64,000 nucleotides of DNA from Hyphomicrobium album (GCF_009708035.1 NZ_WMBQ01000001.1:434001-498000), one strand, 5' to 3'; shown: positions 35,559 through 50,174, counted from the first letter of the stretch. Made by a program: numbers and translations. The notes: generated by a model not told the origin, from the sequence alone.

Positions 35559-36032
35559 CTACTTCCACTCGATCTTGAGGACCTGGTAGGAGCGCGCGCC
35601 CTTGGGCGTCGTCACCTCGGCGGCTTCGCCCTTCGCCTTGCCGATCAGAGCCCGCGCGATCGGCGAGGAGATGGAGATCTTGCCGTCCTTCACGCTCGCT
35701 TCGGAGTCGCCGACGATCTTGTATTTGACCTTCTCGTCGGTGTCCTCGTCGACCAGGGTAACGGTGGCGCCGAACTTGATTGTGGTGCCGGAAAGCTTCG
35801 AGGTGTCGATCACGTCGGCGCGGCTGATGCGGTCTTCGATGTCGGCGACGCGCGCCTCGTTGAGACCCTGCTGCTCTTTTGCAGCATGGTACTCGGCGTT
35901 CTCCGAGAGGTCGCCGTGCGAGCGCGCTTCGGCGATAGCCTGAATGATACGGGGGCGCTCTTCCGATTTAAGACGCTGCAGCTCGGTCTCGAGCGTGCGG
36001 TAGCCCTCAACGGTCATCGGGACCCGTTCCAT
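35559..36032 (-). CDS. greA: Transcription elongation factor GreA
   Basis: 157 residues from ATG 36032, six bases after AGGGA (an upstream ATG at 36038 touches that site). The coiled-coil tip [17 protein letters not shown] carries the acidic residues that enter the RNA polymerase secondary channel; the FKBP-like C-terminal domain ends in [12 protein letters not shown]. It rescues backtracked polymerase and lies next to carB, as in many Hyphomicrobiales. Confidence 0.97.
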   Translation of the reverse strand: MERVPMTVEGYRTLETELQRLKSEERPRIIQAIAEARSHGDLSENAEYHAAKEQQGLNEARVADIEDRISRADVIDTSKLSGTTIKFGATVTLVDEDTDEKVKYKIVGDSEASVKDGKISISSPIARALIGKAKGEAAEVTTPKGARSYQVLKIEWK

Positions 36033-36112
36033 GGTCATTCCCTAACATCTCCCTTCGGCCTGGCAGGGCTGCCAGGACCACCGACACACTCGTTGCTGCC
36101 AACGTGTGAAAT

Positions 36113-36139
36113 GGACCGCCTGCCGGCTGGAGGCGGTCC
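36113..36139 (-). terminator. Hairpin after carB
   Basis: GGACCGCCT and AGGCGGTCC form a perfect nine-base stem with a nine-base loop, eight bases after the carB stop (minus strand). The following tail ATTTC is poor in T. Confidence 0.5.
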
Positions 36140-36146
36140 CGATGGA

Positions 36147-39485
<3,339 letters not shown>

Positions 39486-39612
39486 GAGGCGGCCTTTTAT
39501 TCATGATCGGCGGCTTTGGCTATAGCCACAATCCGCGCACACACGGCTGCGCACCGGCTATTGACCGGTGCGCGCAATAAATAGGCGGAAAAACCGCGCG
39601 ACTGCGCAGGCC

Positions 39613-40311
39613 CTACTTCTTCTCCGCCGGCTTGTCGACCGGCGCGCCGGGGGCCGGCGGCGCATCGACCTTGATGTCCGCCGGATACGTGTAGGTCGCC
39701 TCGAAGATCGGCTTATCGAGCTTGTCGGCGCGCGCAAAAATGCTGCGCATCGGCAAACCTGTCGTCGGATCGACATAGATCACACGCACCGGCCGGTCCG
39801 GAAGCTTCGGCTTCTCGGCGGCGCCGGGGCTCAGGTTCTGCGGACCCGGCTCGACGTTCTCGCCCTGGTAGGCAAGGAACTGCTGGTCTTGAACCGGGAT
39901 CTTGCCGAGGCATTCGAAGTCGCCGAGCGTTGCACCTTCCTGGTTCTCGCCAAGTGTTTCCTGCATCTGCGCCGCCATCGCGTCGGCGACCTGTGGATGC
40001 ATCGGACGCCACGGCTCGCCGTCGATGCGCGACCAGCCATCGCGGCCGATGATGACAGTCTCGACGGGCTTGGGCTCGGTGGTCGAGGTGATCACCTGGC
40101 GCATCCGGTTCGGCAGCACGTAGTCGACGGTCATGTCGACGAGGCCCTGCTCGGACAGCATCTTCGTCTTCATGCGGAAGCCGCTCGTCTTGCGCTGGCG
40201 CTCCAGCGCCGTGGCGACCTCGTCCTTGCACGCGGCGTGCGCGGCGGGGCCGGCGGCGATCAACAGGGCCATTGCCGTCAGCAACCGGCGCATCGTCTGC
40301 TTCTCCATCAT
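39613..40311 (-). CDS. Exported LolA/LppX-like protein (paralogue 1)
   Basis: 232 residues from ATG 40311 (GAGG six bases upstream; ATGs at 40308 and 40293 are alternatives). The signal peptide ends at PAAHA. The mature part has QRKTSGFRMKTKM, NRMRQVIT, IIGRDGWSRI, FECLGKIPV and IYVDPTTGLPMRSIFA, with a Pro-rich tail. The pattern of short strands suggests the LolA-like half-barrel of envelope lipid carriers, but the fold assignment is inference. Confidence 0.8.
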   Translation of the reverse strand: MMEKQTMRRLLTAMALLIAAGPAAHAACKDEVATALERQRKTSGFRMKTKMLSEQGLVDMTVDYVLPNRMRQVITSTTEPKPVETVIIGRDGWSRIDGEPWRPMHPQVADAMAAQMQETLGENQEGATLGDFECLGKIPVQDQQFLAYQGENVEPGPQNLSPGAAEKPKLPDRPVRVIYVDPTTGLPMRSIFARADKLDKPIFEATYTYPADIKVDAPPAPGAPVDKPAEKK

Positions 40312-40354
40312 ACTCGTCCTCGACACATCCTTGAGCACCACGCTTCGCGTGGCT

Positions 40355-40990
40355 CTAGCGCATTTTCACCAGCGGCGCGTCCGGGTGATCCTCGATCTCG
40401 ATCTTCTCCGGATAGTCGTACGTCGCTTTGAAGACCGTCTCCGCGTTGGGTCCGTCGCCGGCCACAATGTTGAGCGCCGGCAGGCCCGTCTTCGGATCGA
40501 GGTAGATCATGCGGTGCAGCTGCGGCGCACCCGTTGCCGCGCCCGCATCCGCCTGCTTCTCGACGCTCCGATAGGCGAGATATTCCTTCCCGTCGAGGGT
40601 CGTCGTGCCCATGCAGTCGAAGTTGCCGACTTCCTTGGGCGGATCGATGGTGGCGGCGCGCACCTGGGCGATGATGGTTTGGGCGACGGCCGGCATCAGT
40701 TCTTCCCACTTCGTGCCCTGGCGGCTGTAGGCGCGCTGGCCGTATAGCACCGTCTCGAGCATCTCCTGGCCGGGCGCCGTCACCGTCTGGCGCATGCGGT
40801 CGGGCGGCTGGTACTCAGCCTTGATCTCAACCACACCGCTGGGCGTCTTGAGCTCGGTCGTCATCGCGAAAGCGCGCGACGTACGCTGCTTGTTGAAAGC
40901 GGCGGCCACTTCGCCGCGGCACTTCTCGTCGGCCAGGGCCGGGCCCGCGAGGCCGGCTGCAAGTGCGCAGAAAAGCGCGCAACGATGCAT
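40355..40990 (-). CDS. Exported LolA/LppX-like protein (paralogue 2)
   Basis: 211 residues from ATG 40990 (GGAGGAG upstream). The signal peptide ends at GPALADE. The same order of blocks as the downstream gene: NKQRTSRAFAMTTE, DRMRQTVT, LYGQRAYSR, NFDCMGTTTLDGKEYLAYRS, IYLDPKTGLPALNIVAGD. The two genes are a tandem duplication 43 bp apart and are probably one operon. A conserved cysteine (FDCMG/FECLG) is shared. Confidence 0.8.
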   Translation of the reverse strand: MHRCALFCALAAGLAGPALADEKCRGEVAAAFNKQRTSRAFAMTTELKTPSGVVEIKAEYQPPDRMRQTVTAPGQEMLETVLYGQRAYSRQGTKWEELMPAVAQTIIAQVRAATIDPPKEVGNFDCMGTTTLDGKEYLAYRSVEKQADAGAATGAPQLHRMIYLDPKTGLPALNIVAGDGPNAETVFKATYDYPEKIEIEDHPDAPLVKMR

Positions 40991-41183
40991 AAGTTGCTCC
41001 TCCCACTTCGGGCCCGTTGGGCCGCTGATGGCCGTCGGGCGCCGCTTGCTTACTGTGCCTCGGGAACTTTTGCCACGCATTTGCGGCCATTCTTCCCGGC
41101 GCGCAACACTATAACGGCGGCGCCGCGCAGCGGCAGCCCCGGCGGAATTAATGTTTCGTAGGGTAAAGCGGGCCTCGCCGGGG

Positions 41184-42380
41184 TCAGCCGGCCTTCTGGC
41201 GGCGCATCATCTCGACGAAGCGCTCGAACAGGTAGTGGCTGTCCTGGGGTCCAGGTGACGCCTCGGGGTGGTACTGGACCGAGAACACCGGCTTGTCCTT
41301 GAGCTGCAGTCCGCAGTTCGTGCCGTCGAACAGCGACACGTGCGTCTCCTCCACCTCGCCCGGCAGCGTCGACCGGTCGACGGTGAAGCCGTGGTTCATC
41401 GAGGTGATCTCTACCTTCGCGGTGGTGTGGTCCTTCACCGGATGGTTCGCGCCGTGATGGCCCTGGCGCATCTTGTGCGTCTTGGCGCCGAGCGCCAGCG
41501 CCAGCATCTGGTGACCGAGGCAGATGCCGAAGACCGGCAGCCCCGACGACACGAGCTTCTGAATCTCGGGGACGGCATACTTGCCGGTCGCCGCTGGATC
41601 GCCGGGACCGTTGGAGAGGAATACGCCGTCCGGCTTACGCTCGAGGATGTCCTCGGCCGTGGTCGTCGCCGGCACGACCGTCACCTTGCAGCCGGCGCTG
41701 GCGAGGCAGCGGAGGATGTTGCGCTTCAAGCCGTAGTCGACGGCGACGACGTGATAGGGCGCGTTCTCCCGGCGTTCGTAGCCCTTGCCCCACACCCAGC
41801 GCATCTCGTCCCAAGTGTAGCTCTGGCCGCTGGTGACGTCGGGCACGAGATCCATGCCGTCGAGCCCCGGCCACGCCGCGGCTTCGGCCTTCAACTTGTC
41901 GATGTCGAACTTGCCTGACGGCTCATGCGCGATGACGCCGTTCGGCATACCGAGCTCGCGGATGCGCGCCGTTAGTGCGCGCGTGTCGATGCCGGCAATC
42001 GCGATGATGCCGCGCGCCTTCAGCCATTTGTTGAGATGCTCGGCCGAGCGGTAGCTCGACGGCCCGGTGATGGGCGCGCGCAGTACGGCGCCACGCACGC
42101 CCGAGCGCGCCGCGAGGTTGGAGGTTTCCGTGTCCTCGATGTTGGCGCCGACGTTGCCGATGTGCGGGAACGTGAAGGTGATGATCTGTCCGGCGTAAGA
42201 GGGATCGGTGAGGATCTCCTGGTAGCCGGTCATCGCCGTGTTGAAGCACACTTCCCCGACGGCCGAGCCGGTGGCACCGAGGCCAATGCCGGAAATGACC
42301 GTTCCATCAGCCAGAACGAGGCGGGCGGTGAGCGGCGCGTCTGCCCAGGGCGGCGGCGTATCGGCTGGCGTCGTCGTCAA
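41184..42380 (-). CDS. carA: Carbamoyl-phosphate synthase small (glutaminase) subunit
   Basis: 398 residues from TTG 42380, which has GGAG six bases upstream. The frame stays open to ATG 42443, but that part is encoded by a palindromic repeat and lacks a ribosome-binding site. N-terminal domain: [15 protein letters not shown] and [17 protein letters not shown]. Glutaminase: SNGPGDP, the nucleophile Cys in GICLGHQ, and the His-Glu pair in [12 protein letters not shown]. It supplies ammonia to CarB. Confidence 0.95.
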   Translation of the reverse strand: MTTTPADTPPPWADAPLTARLVLADGTVISGIGLGATGSAVGEVCFNTAMTGYQEILTDPSYAGQIITFTFPHIGNVGANIEDTETSNLAARSGVRGAVLRAPITGPSSYRSAEHLNKWLKARGIIAIAGIDTRALTARIRELGMPNGVIAHEPSGKFDIDKLKAEAAAWPGLDGMDLVPDVTSGQSYTWDEMRWVWGKGYERRENAPYHVVAVDYGLKRNILRCLASAGCKVTVVPATTTAEDILERKPDGVFLSNGPGDPAATGKYAVPEIQKLVSSGLPVFGICLGHQMLALALGAKTHKMRQGHHGANHPVKDHTTAKVEITSMNHGFTVDRSTLPGEVEETHVSLFDGTNCGLQLKDKPVFSVQYHPEASPGPQDSHYLFERFVEMMRRQKAG

Positions 42381-42412
42381 TGGCGGCTCCGGCGGTCGCG
42401 CGTGGCGTGGCG

Positions 42413-42488
42413 CTAGTGCGATGATCGAGAAACTCGCCATCATGCGCGGCGAGGTAGCGAGCGAATTTCTCGATCTGAATCACACTAG
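42413..42488 (+). repeat. Compound repeat, palindromic element A, copy 1
   Basis: 76 bp with near-perfect ends CTAGTGCGAT and ATCACACTAG and inner arms GATCGAGAAACTCGC and GCGAATTTCTCGATC. It is over 80 percent identical by eye to the copy at 58221-58296 and lies at the 5' edge of carA. Confidence 0.85.
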
Positions 42489-42503
42489 CAAAAGCGGGTT
42501 CCT

Positions 42504-42581
42504 CTAGTGTCCCTTATGATTCCGAAGTTCGCTCCCGGCCCCAGCAGCGAAGTTCGGCGAACTTCGGAATCGGGACACTAG
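42504..42581 (+). repeat. Compound repeat, palindromic element B, copy 1
   Basis: 78 bp with perfect ten-base ends CTAGTGTCCC and GGGACACTAG and inner arms ATTCCGAAGTTCG and CGAACTTCGGAAT. It lies 15 bp after element A. A second B copy is at 58310-58387. Confidence 0.85.
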
Positions 42582-42775
42582 GGGCGCGGGCGAAGCTCCG
42601 TGCGGACGCGAGGCAAGGGGCGGAAAACGCGCGGAACCTAGGAGATGCGTCCCCGCCGGTCAACACTAAGGCGCGCGCGGCGTGGGGGCACATATGGGTG
42701 CAGGCGGATCGCGGCGCGGCCTTGCGCTGGGCGCAGGCGCTACCTAAACAACGATCCTCACTCATGGAGGCGGCT
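42582..42775. other. Intergenic region upstream of yqeY
   Basis: 194 bp with GC-rich sequence between element B and the yqeY ribosome-binding site; it should hold the yqeY promoter. Together with elements A and B, the gap from carA is 395 bp. No gene seen. Confidence 0.4.
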
Positions 42776-43225
42776 ATGCGCGACAAGATCAACGACGACC
42801 TGAAGACGGCGATGAAGGCCGGCGAGAAGGACCGCGTCGGCACGCTCCGCCTCATCAATTCGGCCATCAAGTCGGCCGACATCGATGCGCGCCCGTCCGG
42901 CAAGGACAAGGTTTCCGACGCCGACATCCTCTCGGTGCTGGCCAAGATGGTGAAGCAGCGCCGCGATTCCATCGAGCAGTTCAACGCCGGCGGACGGCCG
43001 GAGCTCGCCGCCAAGGAAGCCGCCGAGATCACGGTCATCGAGGGCTATCTCCCCAAGCAGATGAGCGACGACGAGGCGAAGGCCGCCATTGCCGCAATAA
43101 TCAAGGAGACGGGCGCTGCCGGTCCGAAGGAGATGGGCAAGGTCATGGCCGCGCTCAAAGCCAAGTACGCGGGCCAGATGGATTTCGGCAAAGCCAGCGC
43201 CCTCACCAAGGAACTGCTGAAGTAG
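42776..43225 (+). CDS. yqeY: GatB/YqeY domain protein
   Basis: 149 residues from ATG 42776 (GGAGG five bases upstream). The family pattern is complete: MRDKINDDLKTAMKAGEKDR, GTLRLINSAIK, LAKMVKQRRDSIEQFNAGGR, IEGYLPKQMSD and KEMGKVMAALKAKYAGQMDF. YqeY resembles the tRNA-binding tail of GatB; its role is unclear. It is commonly next to carA and dnaG in this lineage. Confidence 0.94.
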   Translation: MRDKINDDLKTAMKAGEKDRVGTLRLINSAIKSADIDARPSGKDKVSDADILSVLAKMVKQRRDSIEQFNAGGRPELAAKEAAEITVIEGYLPKQMSDDEAKAAIAAIIKETGAAGPKEMGKVMAALKAKYAGQMDFGKASALTKELLK

Positions 43226-43349
43226 CGCCTGCGGGCCTGTGGATTACGCCCATAACCGTTTGATATTCGGCGACTGTCGCCGGGGGGCTGCACGAATCGC
43301 GTACTCACGGGGTACGTTTCGCTCCGCAGCTCGGACGGCCAAAGACCGC

Positions 43350-45260
43350 ATGCGCTATCCGCCCAACTTCCTGGACGAAATCCGCGCGCGGCTGAGCGTC
43401 AGCTCCGTCGTCGGGCGGAAGGTAGCGCTGAAGCGTGCGGGCCGCGAATACAAGGGTCTCTCTCCCTTCAAAATGGAGAAGACCCCGTCCTTCACCGTCA
43501 ACGACCAGAAGGGCTTCTACCACTGCTTCGCCACCGGCGAGCATGGCGACATCTTCGGCTTCGTGATGAAAACCGACGGCCTGTCGTTTCCCGAGGCGGT
43601 CGAGCGCCTCGCCGAGGAAGCCGGCGTGCCGATGCCGAAGCTCTCGCAGCGGGACGAGGCGCGCGAGGACGAGCGCGAGCGGCTCTATCGCATCGTCGAG
43701 ACGTCGGCGGCGTTTTTCGAGGCGGCGCTGATGACCGGCCCCGGCACCGAGGCGCGCCGCTACCTGGAAAAGCGCGGACTGAGCCGCGAGACCATCGCCG
43801 CCTTCCGTCTTGGCTACGCCCCAAACAGCAAGTCCGCCTTACGCGATCACCTCGCCGCCGCCGGGTTCAAGGTCGAGGAGATGATCGCGTCCGGCATGCT
43901 GATCGGTGGCGACGACATCCCCGTCGCCTACGATCGCTTCCGTCACCGCGTCACCTTCCCGATCAGCGACCTGCGCGGGCGCACGATCGCCTTTGGTGCG
44001 CGCGCCCTCGATCCCAGCCAGCCGGCGAAGTATTTGAACTCGCCCGACACGCCCCTCTTTCACAAAGGCCAGAACCTCTTCAACGCCCACCGCGCCCGCG
44101 GCCCCGCGCACGAGAAATCGCGCATCGTCGCCGTCGAAGGCTACATGGACGTCATCGCGCTCGCCGAGGCGGGGTTCGCGGAGACGGTCGCGCCGCTCGG
44201 CACGGCGCTGACAGAGGAGCAGGTGAAGCTCCTGTGGCGCATGGCGGACGAGCCGATCCTCTGCTTCGACGGCGACGCCGCCGGCCGCAAGGCCGCGTTC
44301 CGCGCCGTCGAGACCGTGCTGCCGCTGTTGAAGCCCGGCTTCAGTCTGCGTTTCGCCTTCCTTCCCGGGGGCCTGGATCCCGACGACCTCGTCCGCCAGC
44401 AGGGACCGCAAGCCTTCGCCGACGAGCTCGGCAAGACGCGCGCCCTGTTCGACGTGCTGTGGGAACGCGAGGCGCAGGAGCAGGATCTGTCGACGCCTGA
44501 GCAGCGCGCCGCCTTCGAGGCGCGCCTCAAGGGCATGGTCGCAAAAATCGGCGACGCTGCGGTGCGCACTCACTACGAAAGCGAGCTGCGCGAGACGCTG
44601 TGGGCGCTGAACCGCACCGTCGTGCGCGAGATTGCGCGCGGGCACGGTCCGCGCCGCAGCGCCGGCGGAAGCGCCCGGCGCAACAACATCACTCCCGATT
44701 GGCGCCTGCGCGAGCGCGCCCGCCTCGGCCCTGCCGCGCAGGCCCAGGCGCCTCGCCGCGGCGCGGCTAGCCCAGAGCTTACTGCGCACGCCGAGTTCGC
44801 GTCGCCGCTCGAGGTCCTGCTTATGAAAACACTGCTCAGTCATCCATGGCTGATCGACGAGCACGCCGAGGAGATTGCCGGGCTCGGCTTCGTCTCCCTC
44901 CCCCTCGGCCGCCTGCGCGATGCCATCCTGGCAAGCCAAGCTGTGGAGAATAGTCTTGACAGCGCCCGTCTACGCTCCCAATTGAGCGGGACGAGCCTCG
45001 ACAAGGTGGTTAACCTTGTGGAGCGCTCCATTACGCATAGAAGCGATCGTTTCGCAGAGCCTGAAGCCCCGCGGGCCGAGGTGGAAGCTGGCTGGCGCCA
45101 CACCCTCGCGCTGCATGAGAGGCAGGTCGGCTTGCAGAAGTCGCTCGAAGCAGCCGTCCAGGCTTATCACCGGGACGGCTCCGAGGACGCGCTCGCGCGC
45201 ATCTGCGAGATCCAGGGTCTGCTTGCGCGGGCAAGCGAACCGACCGTATCCGCAGACTGA
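43350..45260 (+). CDS. dnaG: DNA primase
   Basis: 636 residues from ATG 43350. The N-terminal domain keeps the CHC2 layout, but three of the four zinc ligands are replaced: GLSPFKMEKTPSF has S38 and K41 where C and H are usual, and YHCFATGEHGD keeps C59 but has T62 for the last Cys. The TOPRIM core is intact (VAVEGYMDVIALAEAGF, FDGDAAGRKAAFR, LPGGLDPDDLVR). A C-terminal helicase-binding domain follows. It makes RNA primers at the fork. Followed by rpoD, the classic order. Confidence 0.96.
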   Translation: MRYPPNFLDEIRARLSVSSVVGRKVALKRAGREYKGLSPFKMEKTPSFTVNDQKGFYHCFATGEHGDIFGFVMKTDGLSFPEAVERLAEEAGVPMPKLSQRDEAREDERERLYRIVETSAAFFEAALMTGPGTEARRYLEKRGLSRETIAAFRLGYAPNSKSALRDHLAAAGFKVEEMIASGMLIGGDDIPVAYDRFRHRVTFPISDLRGRTIAFGARALDPSQPAKYLNSPDTPLFHKGQNLFNAHRARGPAHEKSRIVAVEGYMDVIALAEAGFAETVAPLGTALTEEQVKLLWRMADEPILCFDGDAAGRKAAFRAVETVLPLLKPGFSLRFAFLPGGLDPDDLVRQQGPQAFADELGKTRALFDVLWEREAQEQDLSTPEQRAAFEARLKGMVAKIGDAAVRTHYESELRETLWALNRTVVREIARGHGPRRSAGGSARRNNITPDWRLRERARLGPAAQAQAPRRGAASPELTAHAEFASPLEVLLMKTLLSHPWLIDEHAEEIAGLGFVSLPLGRLRDAILASQAVENSLDSARLRSQLSGTSLDKVVNLVERSITHRSDRFAEPEAPRAEVEAGWRHTLALHERQVGLQKSLEAAVQAYHRDGSEDALARICEIQGLLARASEPTVSAD

Positions 45261-45469
45261 GCGTTTGGTTGGCGCGGCCCTTGCGAGCGGCGGCAAGGAG
45301 ACGGCTTGAAGCGGGCCTGCACGTGCGGTGCAGACCAAGGTCGACGGGGGAAATAGGTGGACGCCCGTGGGTGCTTTGCGTGCGGAAACCCAGGCGTTGC
45401 ATCGATGCCGTAGTGGCTGCGACGGAATGTCGCAATAGAAATTGGCGCTGTTAGAGCGGGAACGAGCCC
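45261..45469. other. dnaG-rpoD intergenic region
   Basis: 209 bp that should include the rpoD promoter. TAGAAATTGGCGCTGTTAG lies close to the start. No hairpin or small gene supported. Confidence 0.4.
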
Positions 45470-47509
<2,040 letters not shown>

Positions 47510-47516
47510 GCCGTTA

Positions 47517-47550
47517 GCCCCGGGGCGGCGCGCAAGCGCCGAGCCGGGGC
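47517..47550 (+). terminator. GC-rich hairpin after rpoD
   Basis: GCCCCGG and CCGGGGC outer arms and CGGCGC/GCGCCG inner arms with small bulges around the loop GCAA. No T tract, so a stable structure but uncertain as an intrinsic terminator. Confidence 0.5.
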
Positions 47551-47717
47551 ACCCGCGGTCGCGCAAACTCCACTCGTTTTCCGGCGACAGAGCACACGCA
47601 TGCAGCCGCGCGTAGCCGCGGCCGCGTGCAGGGGTCAAACCCGCGCCAGCAGGTAACGCAAATTTAACCACCATGACAAAATGATGAACCCTTGGAGCCG
47701 CCGCACCTCGGGGACTA

Positions 47718-48419
47718 ATGCTGTCGAAAATGCGTAGACGGAACGGTACTCCACTTTCACTTGCCTGGAATGTCAGGCGAAGCGCCTGCCTCTTCCTCAC
47801 TGGGAATGAGGAACCTGATTGGCGAGAGCCCGTACCGCTTGCCGAGGTCCGCCCGACGCAGATGGCCGTTGGCATGCGATCCGTCGAAGTGAAGCGCCGC
47901 AAGATCGAGCGCCACGCCGAGAGTTCGCGGAAGCTGCGCCGATTCCTTGAGAGGCGGCCCGTCCCCGCTGTGCTCGGACCGGGGGAAGACTATTACATCA
48001 TCGACCACCATCATCTGAGCCTGGCTCTTTGGCAGAGCGAGGTCGATGAGGTATTCGTGCGCGTCGTTGGCGATCTGTCCGACATGCCGAAGCGCGCCTT
48101 CCTTCATGCGATGGCAGCACTCGGTTGGCTTCATGCTTATGATGCCCAGGGCCGGAAGATCTGCCCGACGCGCCTACCCGCGACGCTCGATCAACTCCAA
48201 TGCGATCGCTATCGCGATCTAGCTTGGTCGGTGAGGGAGGCCGGCGGATTCAAGAAGACGTCCATCCCCTTCAGCGAGTTCGCATGGGCGAACTTCTTCC
48301 GCGACCGCATACCGGCAACTGTGCTGGCGCGCGACTTTGAGCTTGCTCACGAACGAGCATTGCACCTCGCGCACTCGCACGATGCGAGGCATCTTCCCGG
48401 AAACGTCCACTGGTCATGA
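47718..48419 (+). CDS. ParB-like nuclease-family protein
   Basis: 233 residues; the first residues (MLSKMRRRNG) may not be translated. The ParB/sulfiredoxin-type core: PVPLAEVRPTQMAVGMRSVE, LGPGEDYYIIDHHHLSLALW. The His-rich motif DHHH and the helical rest match the putative ParB-like nuclease family (ParBc_2). The biochemical role is unknown. No partition genes are nearby. Confidence 0.8.
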   Translation: MLSKMRRRNGTPLSLAWNVRRSACLFLTGNEEPDWREPVPLAEVRPTQMAVGMRSVEVKRRKIERHAESSRKLRRFLERRPVPAVLGPGEDYYIIDHHHLSLALWQSEVDEVFVRVVGDLSDMPKRAFLHAMAALGWLHAYDAQGRKICPTRLPATLDQLQCDRYRDLAWSVREAGGFKKTSIPFSEFAWANFFRDRIPATVLARDFELAHERALHLAHSHDARHLPGNVHWS

Positions 48420-48616
48420 TTTGGGTCCCGAAGGCCGAGCGGAATCGTAACGAAATCCGGTCCTGGTCTAGAGCGGACAATTCCTGGCCTAAACCAACCC
48501 CCAGCACCTCAGTGCACGACTGCGACCGCGCCGCCGCGGAGTTCACGTCGCATTTGCCACTTCAGCCCGATCGCCGGTGGCTATGCTCCCGGCCGTTGTC
48601 GTTCTGAGGAGAAGAA

Positions 48617-49498
48617 ATGTCTGCACTGATCTCGCGGCGCTCGGTTCTATCGAGTGCTCTAGCCATCGCTGTCTTGCACGTCACGGAGGCCGGGGCAGAG
48701 CCTTCACCGATCGACCTCAATGCCCGGCTCGCCGAGATCGAAGCTGCCGCGCAGGGCCGTCTCGGGGTTGCCATTCTCGATACGAAGACGGGAGAGCTTT
48801 TTGGCCGGCGCGAATTCGAACGCTTTCCCCTGTGCAGCACGTTCAAGGTGCTGGCCGCAGCGCTGGTGCTGCAGCGGGTCGACAGCGGCGAGGAGAAACT
48901 CGACCGGCGCGTCGTCTTCAGCGCGAACGACGTCGTTGAATATTCGCCCGTTACGAAAGATCGCGCCGGTGCTGAGGGCATGACCATGGCGGAGCTCTGC
49001 ACCGCCGCCATCACCCAGAGCGACAACACGGCTGGCAATCTGATGCTGGCGAGCTTCGGCGGCCCGGAGGCGCTCACCCAATGGCTGCGTACGCTCGGCG
49101 ACGCAGCGACACGCCTCGACCGCACCGAGCCGGCGCTCAACGAGGTGCCACCCGGCGACCCGCGCGATGGGACCACGCCACGCGCGATGGCTTACACGCT
49201 GCAGCGCATCTTGCTTGGCAACGTCCTGTCGAAAAGCTCAGAGAAGCTGCTCATCGGCTGGCTCACGGCCAACACGACCGGTGGTGCGCGCCTGAGAGCC
49301 GGGCTGCCCGCGGACTGGCGCGTCGGCGACAAGACGGGCACGGGCGCCCGCGGCGCGACGAACGACGTCGCCATCGTCTGGCCACCGGATCATCCGCCCA
49401 TCGTCATCGCCGTCTATCTGGCGGACACGGAAGCGCCGATTGATGTGCGGAACGCAGCGATCGCCGACGTCGGGCGCGCCACTGCCGCGCTGTTCTGA
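48617..49498 (+). CDS. bla: Class A beta-lactamase
   Basis: 293 residues, with GAGGAGAAG before the ATG. A Tat-type signal (ISRRSVLSSALAIAVLHVTE) directs it to the periplasm. All class A motifs are intact: S74-T-F-K77 (Ambler 70-73), S135-D-N (130-132), E171 and N175 in EPALN (166/170), K239-T-G (234-236). The KTGTGARGATNDVAIVWPP block is closer to CTX-M/Pen-type enzymes than to TEM. It has a Cys before the catalytic Ser but no partner Cys at 238. It hydrolyses beta-lactams; no LysR-type regulator is beside it. Confidence 0.96.
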   Translation: MSALISRRSVLSSALAIAVLHVTEAGAEPSPIDLNARLAEIEAAAQGRLGVAILDTKTGELFGRREFERFPLCSTFKVLAAALVLQRVDSGEEKLDRRVVFSANDVVEYSPVTKDRAGAEGMTMAELCTAAITQSDNTAGNLMLASFGGPEALTQWLRTLGDAATRLDRTEPALNEVPPGDPRDGTTPRAMAYTLQRILLGNVLSKSSEKLLIGWLTANTTGGARLRAGLPADWRVGDKTGTGARGATNDVAIVWPPDHPPIVIAVYLADTEAPIDVRNAAIADVGRATAALF

Positions 49499-49556
49499 CG
49501 GGCGGCTGATGCAGCCGGTCTCGCAACGTCGTGGGGCGTCACGCAGGAGGTATCAG

Positions 49557-49628
49557 CTCGACCGTATGCTGTCTGACCTCATCGACTTTCGCCGGTGTCT
49601 CGCGATAGCGCGGATGCCCGATCACTAG
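49557..49628 (-). pseudogene. Degenerate duplicate of the 5' part of the gene at 50175
   Basis: About 55 bp are roughly 80 percent identical to 50316-50375. Read leftward it gives YRETPAKVDEVRQHTVEL, comparable to PRQPPKGAEVGGHTVEV in the other copy. The copies flank the two-helix membrane protein gene. No independent open frame of useful size remains. Confidence 0.4.
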
Positions 49629-49635
49629 ACGCGGG

Positions 49636-50094
49636 TCAGCGTTGCCCAGACGTCGAGCCGGAAGGGCCCCACCCAATCCACTGGCCGAAGAATAACGCCG
49701 AGCCACTTGCGACCACACCCAAGATAGCCGTCAACAGCAATGAGGGCACATCCGCCGATCGCACCACGAGATACAAGAGAGTAGACACCGTGGCGATGAA
49801 CACGAACGCGGCGACCCCTAGCGTTGCCAACTTGACGTAGGTGTCCAGCCGTTCCTTGCGGCTAGACTCCAGACGCTGATGCAGGTGCATGCAAAGCTGC
49901 TCAAAGCCCGAAAAATAGAGCGGAGGTCCTCCGACTTGCTCAAGAACAAATCTCGTCTTGAATTCGCCCTCATCGAGAACCCAGACCTCCCAAATCGCGT
50001 CCCCGGACAGGGTGTTTGGCCCCCAGACGCCTTCGATTGATCCAGCTTCTTTGCCAACCGCGAGGGTCTTCACCTCGGTTTCCGTAAGGCTCAT
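49636..50094 (-). CDS. Two-helix membrane protein of unknown function
   Basis: 152 residues, GGGGA seven bases before ATG 50094. A soluble N-terminal domain (IWEVWVLDEGEFKTRFVLEQ) and an amphipathic helix with LHQRLESSRKERLD precede two hydrophobic helices (about 91-111 and 119-136). No family recognised. Confidence 0.65.
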   Translation of the reverse strand: MSLTETEVKTLAVGKEAGSIEGVWGPNTLSGDAIWEVWVLDEGEFKTRFVLEQVGGPPLYFSGFEQLCMHLHQRLESSRKERLDTYVKLATLGVAAFVFIATVSTLLYLVVRSADVPSLLLTAILGVVASGSALFFGQWIGWGPSGSTSGQR

Positions 50095-50174
50095 TGCAAT
50101 ATCCCCATTAAATCAACAGGAACGGAACGCAGGAAATCTGCCAATTTGAATCGTGATGCGCACTCAAGCCGGAA

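Noticed and set aside
48617-49498. Carbapenemase-type beta-lactamase
   Set aside because: A Cys precedes the catalytic Ser, but position 238 is Gly, so the C69-C238 disulfide of KPC/NMC-type enzymes is missing.
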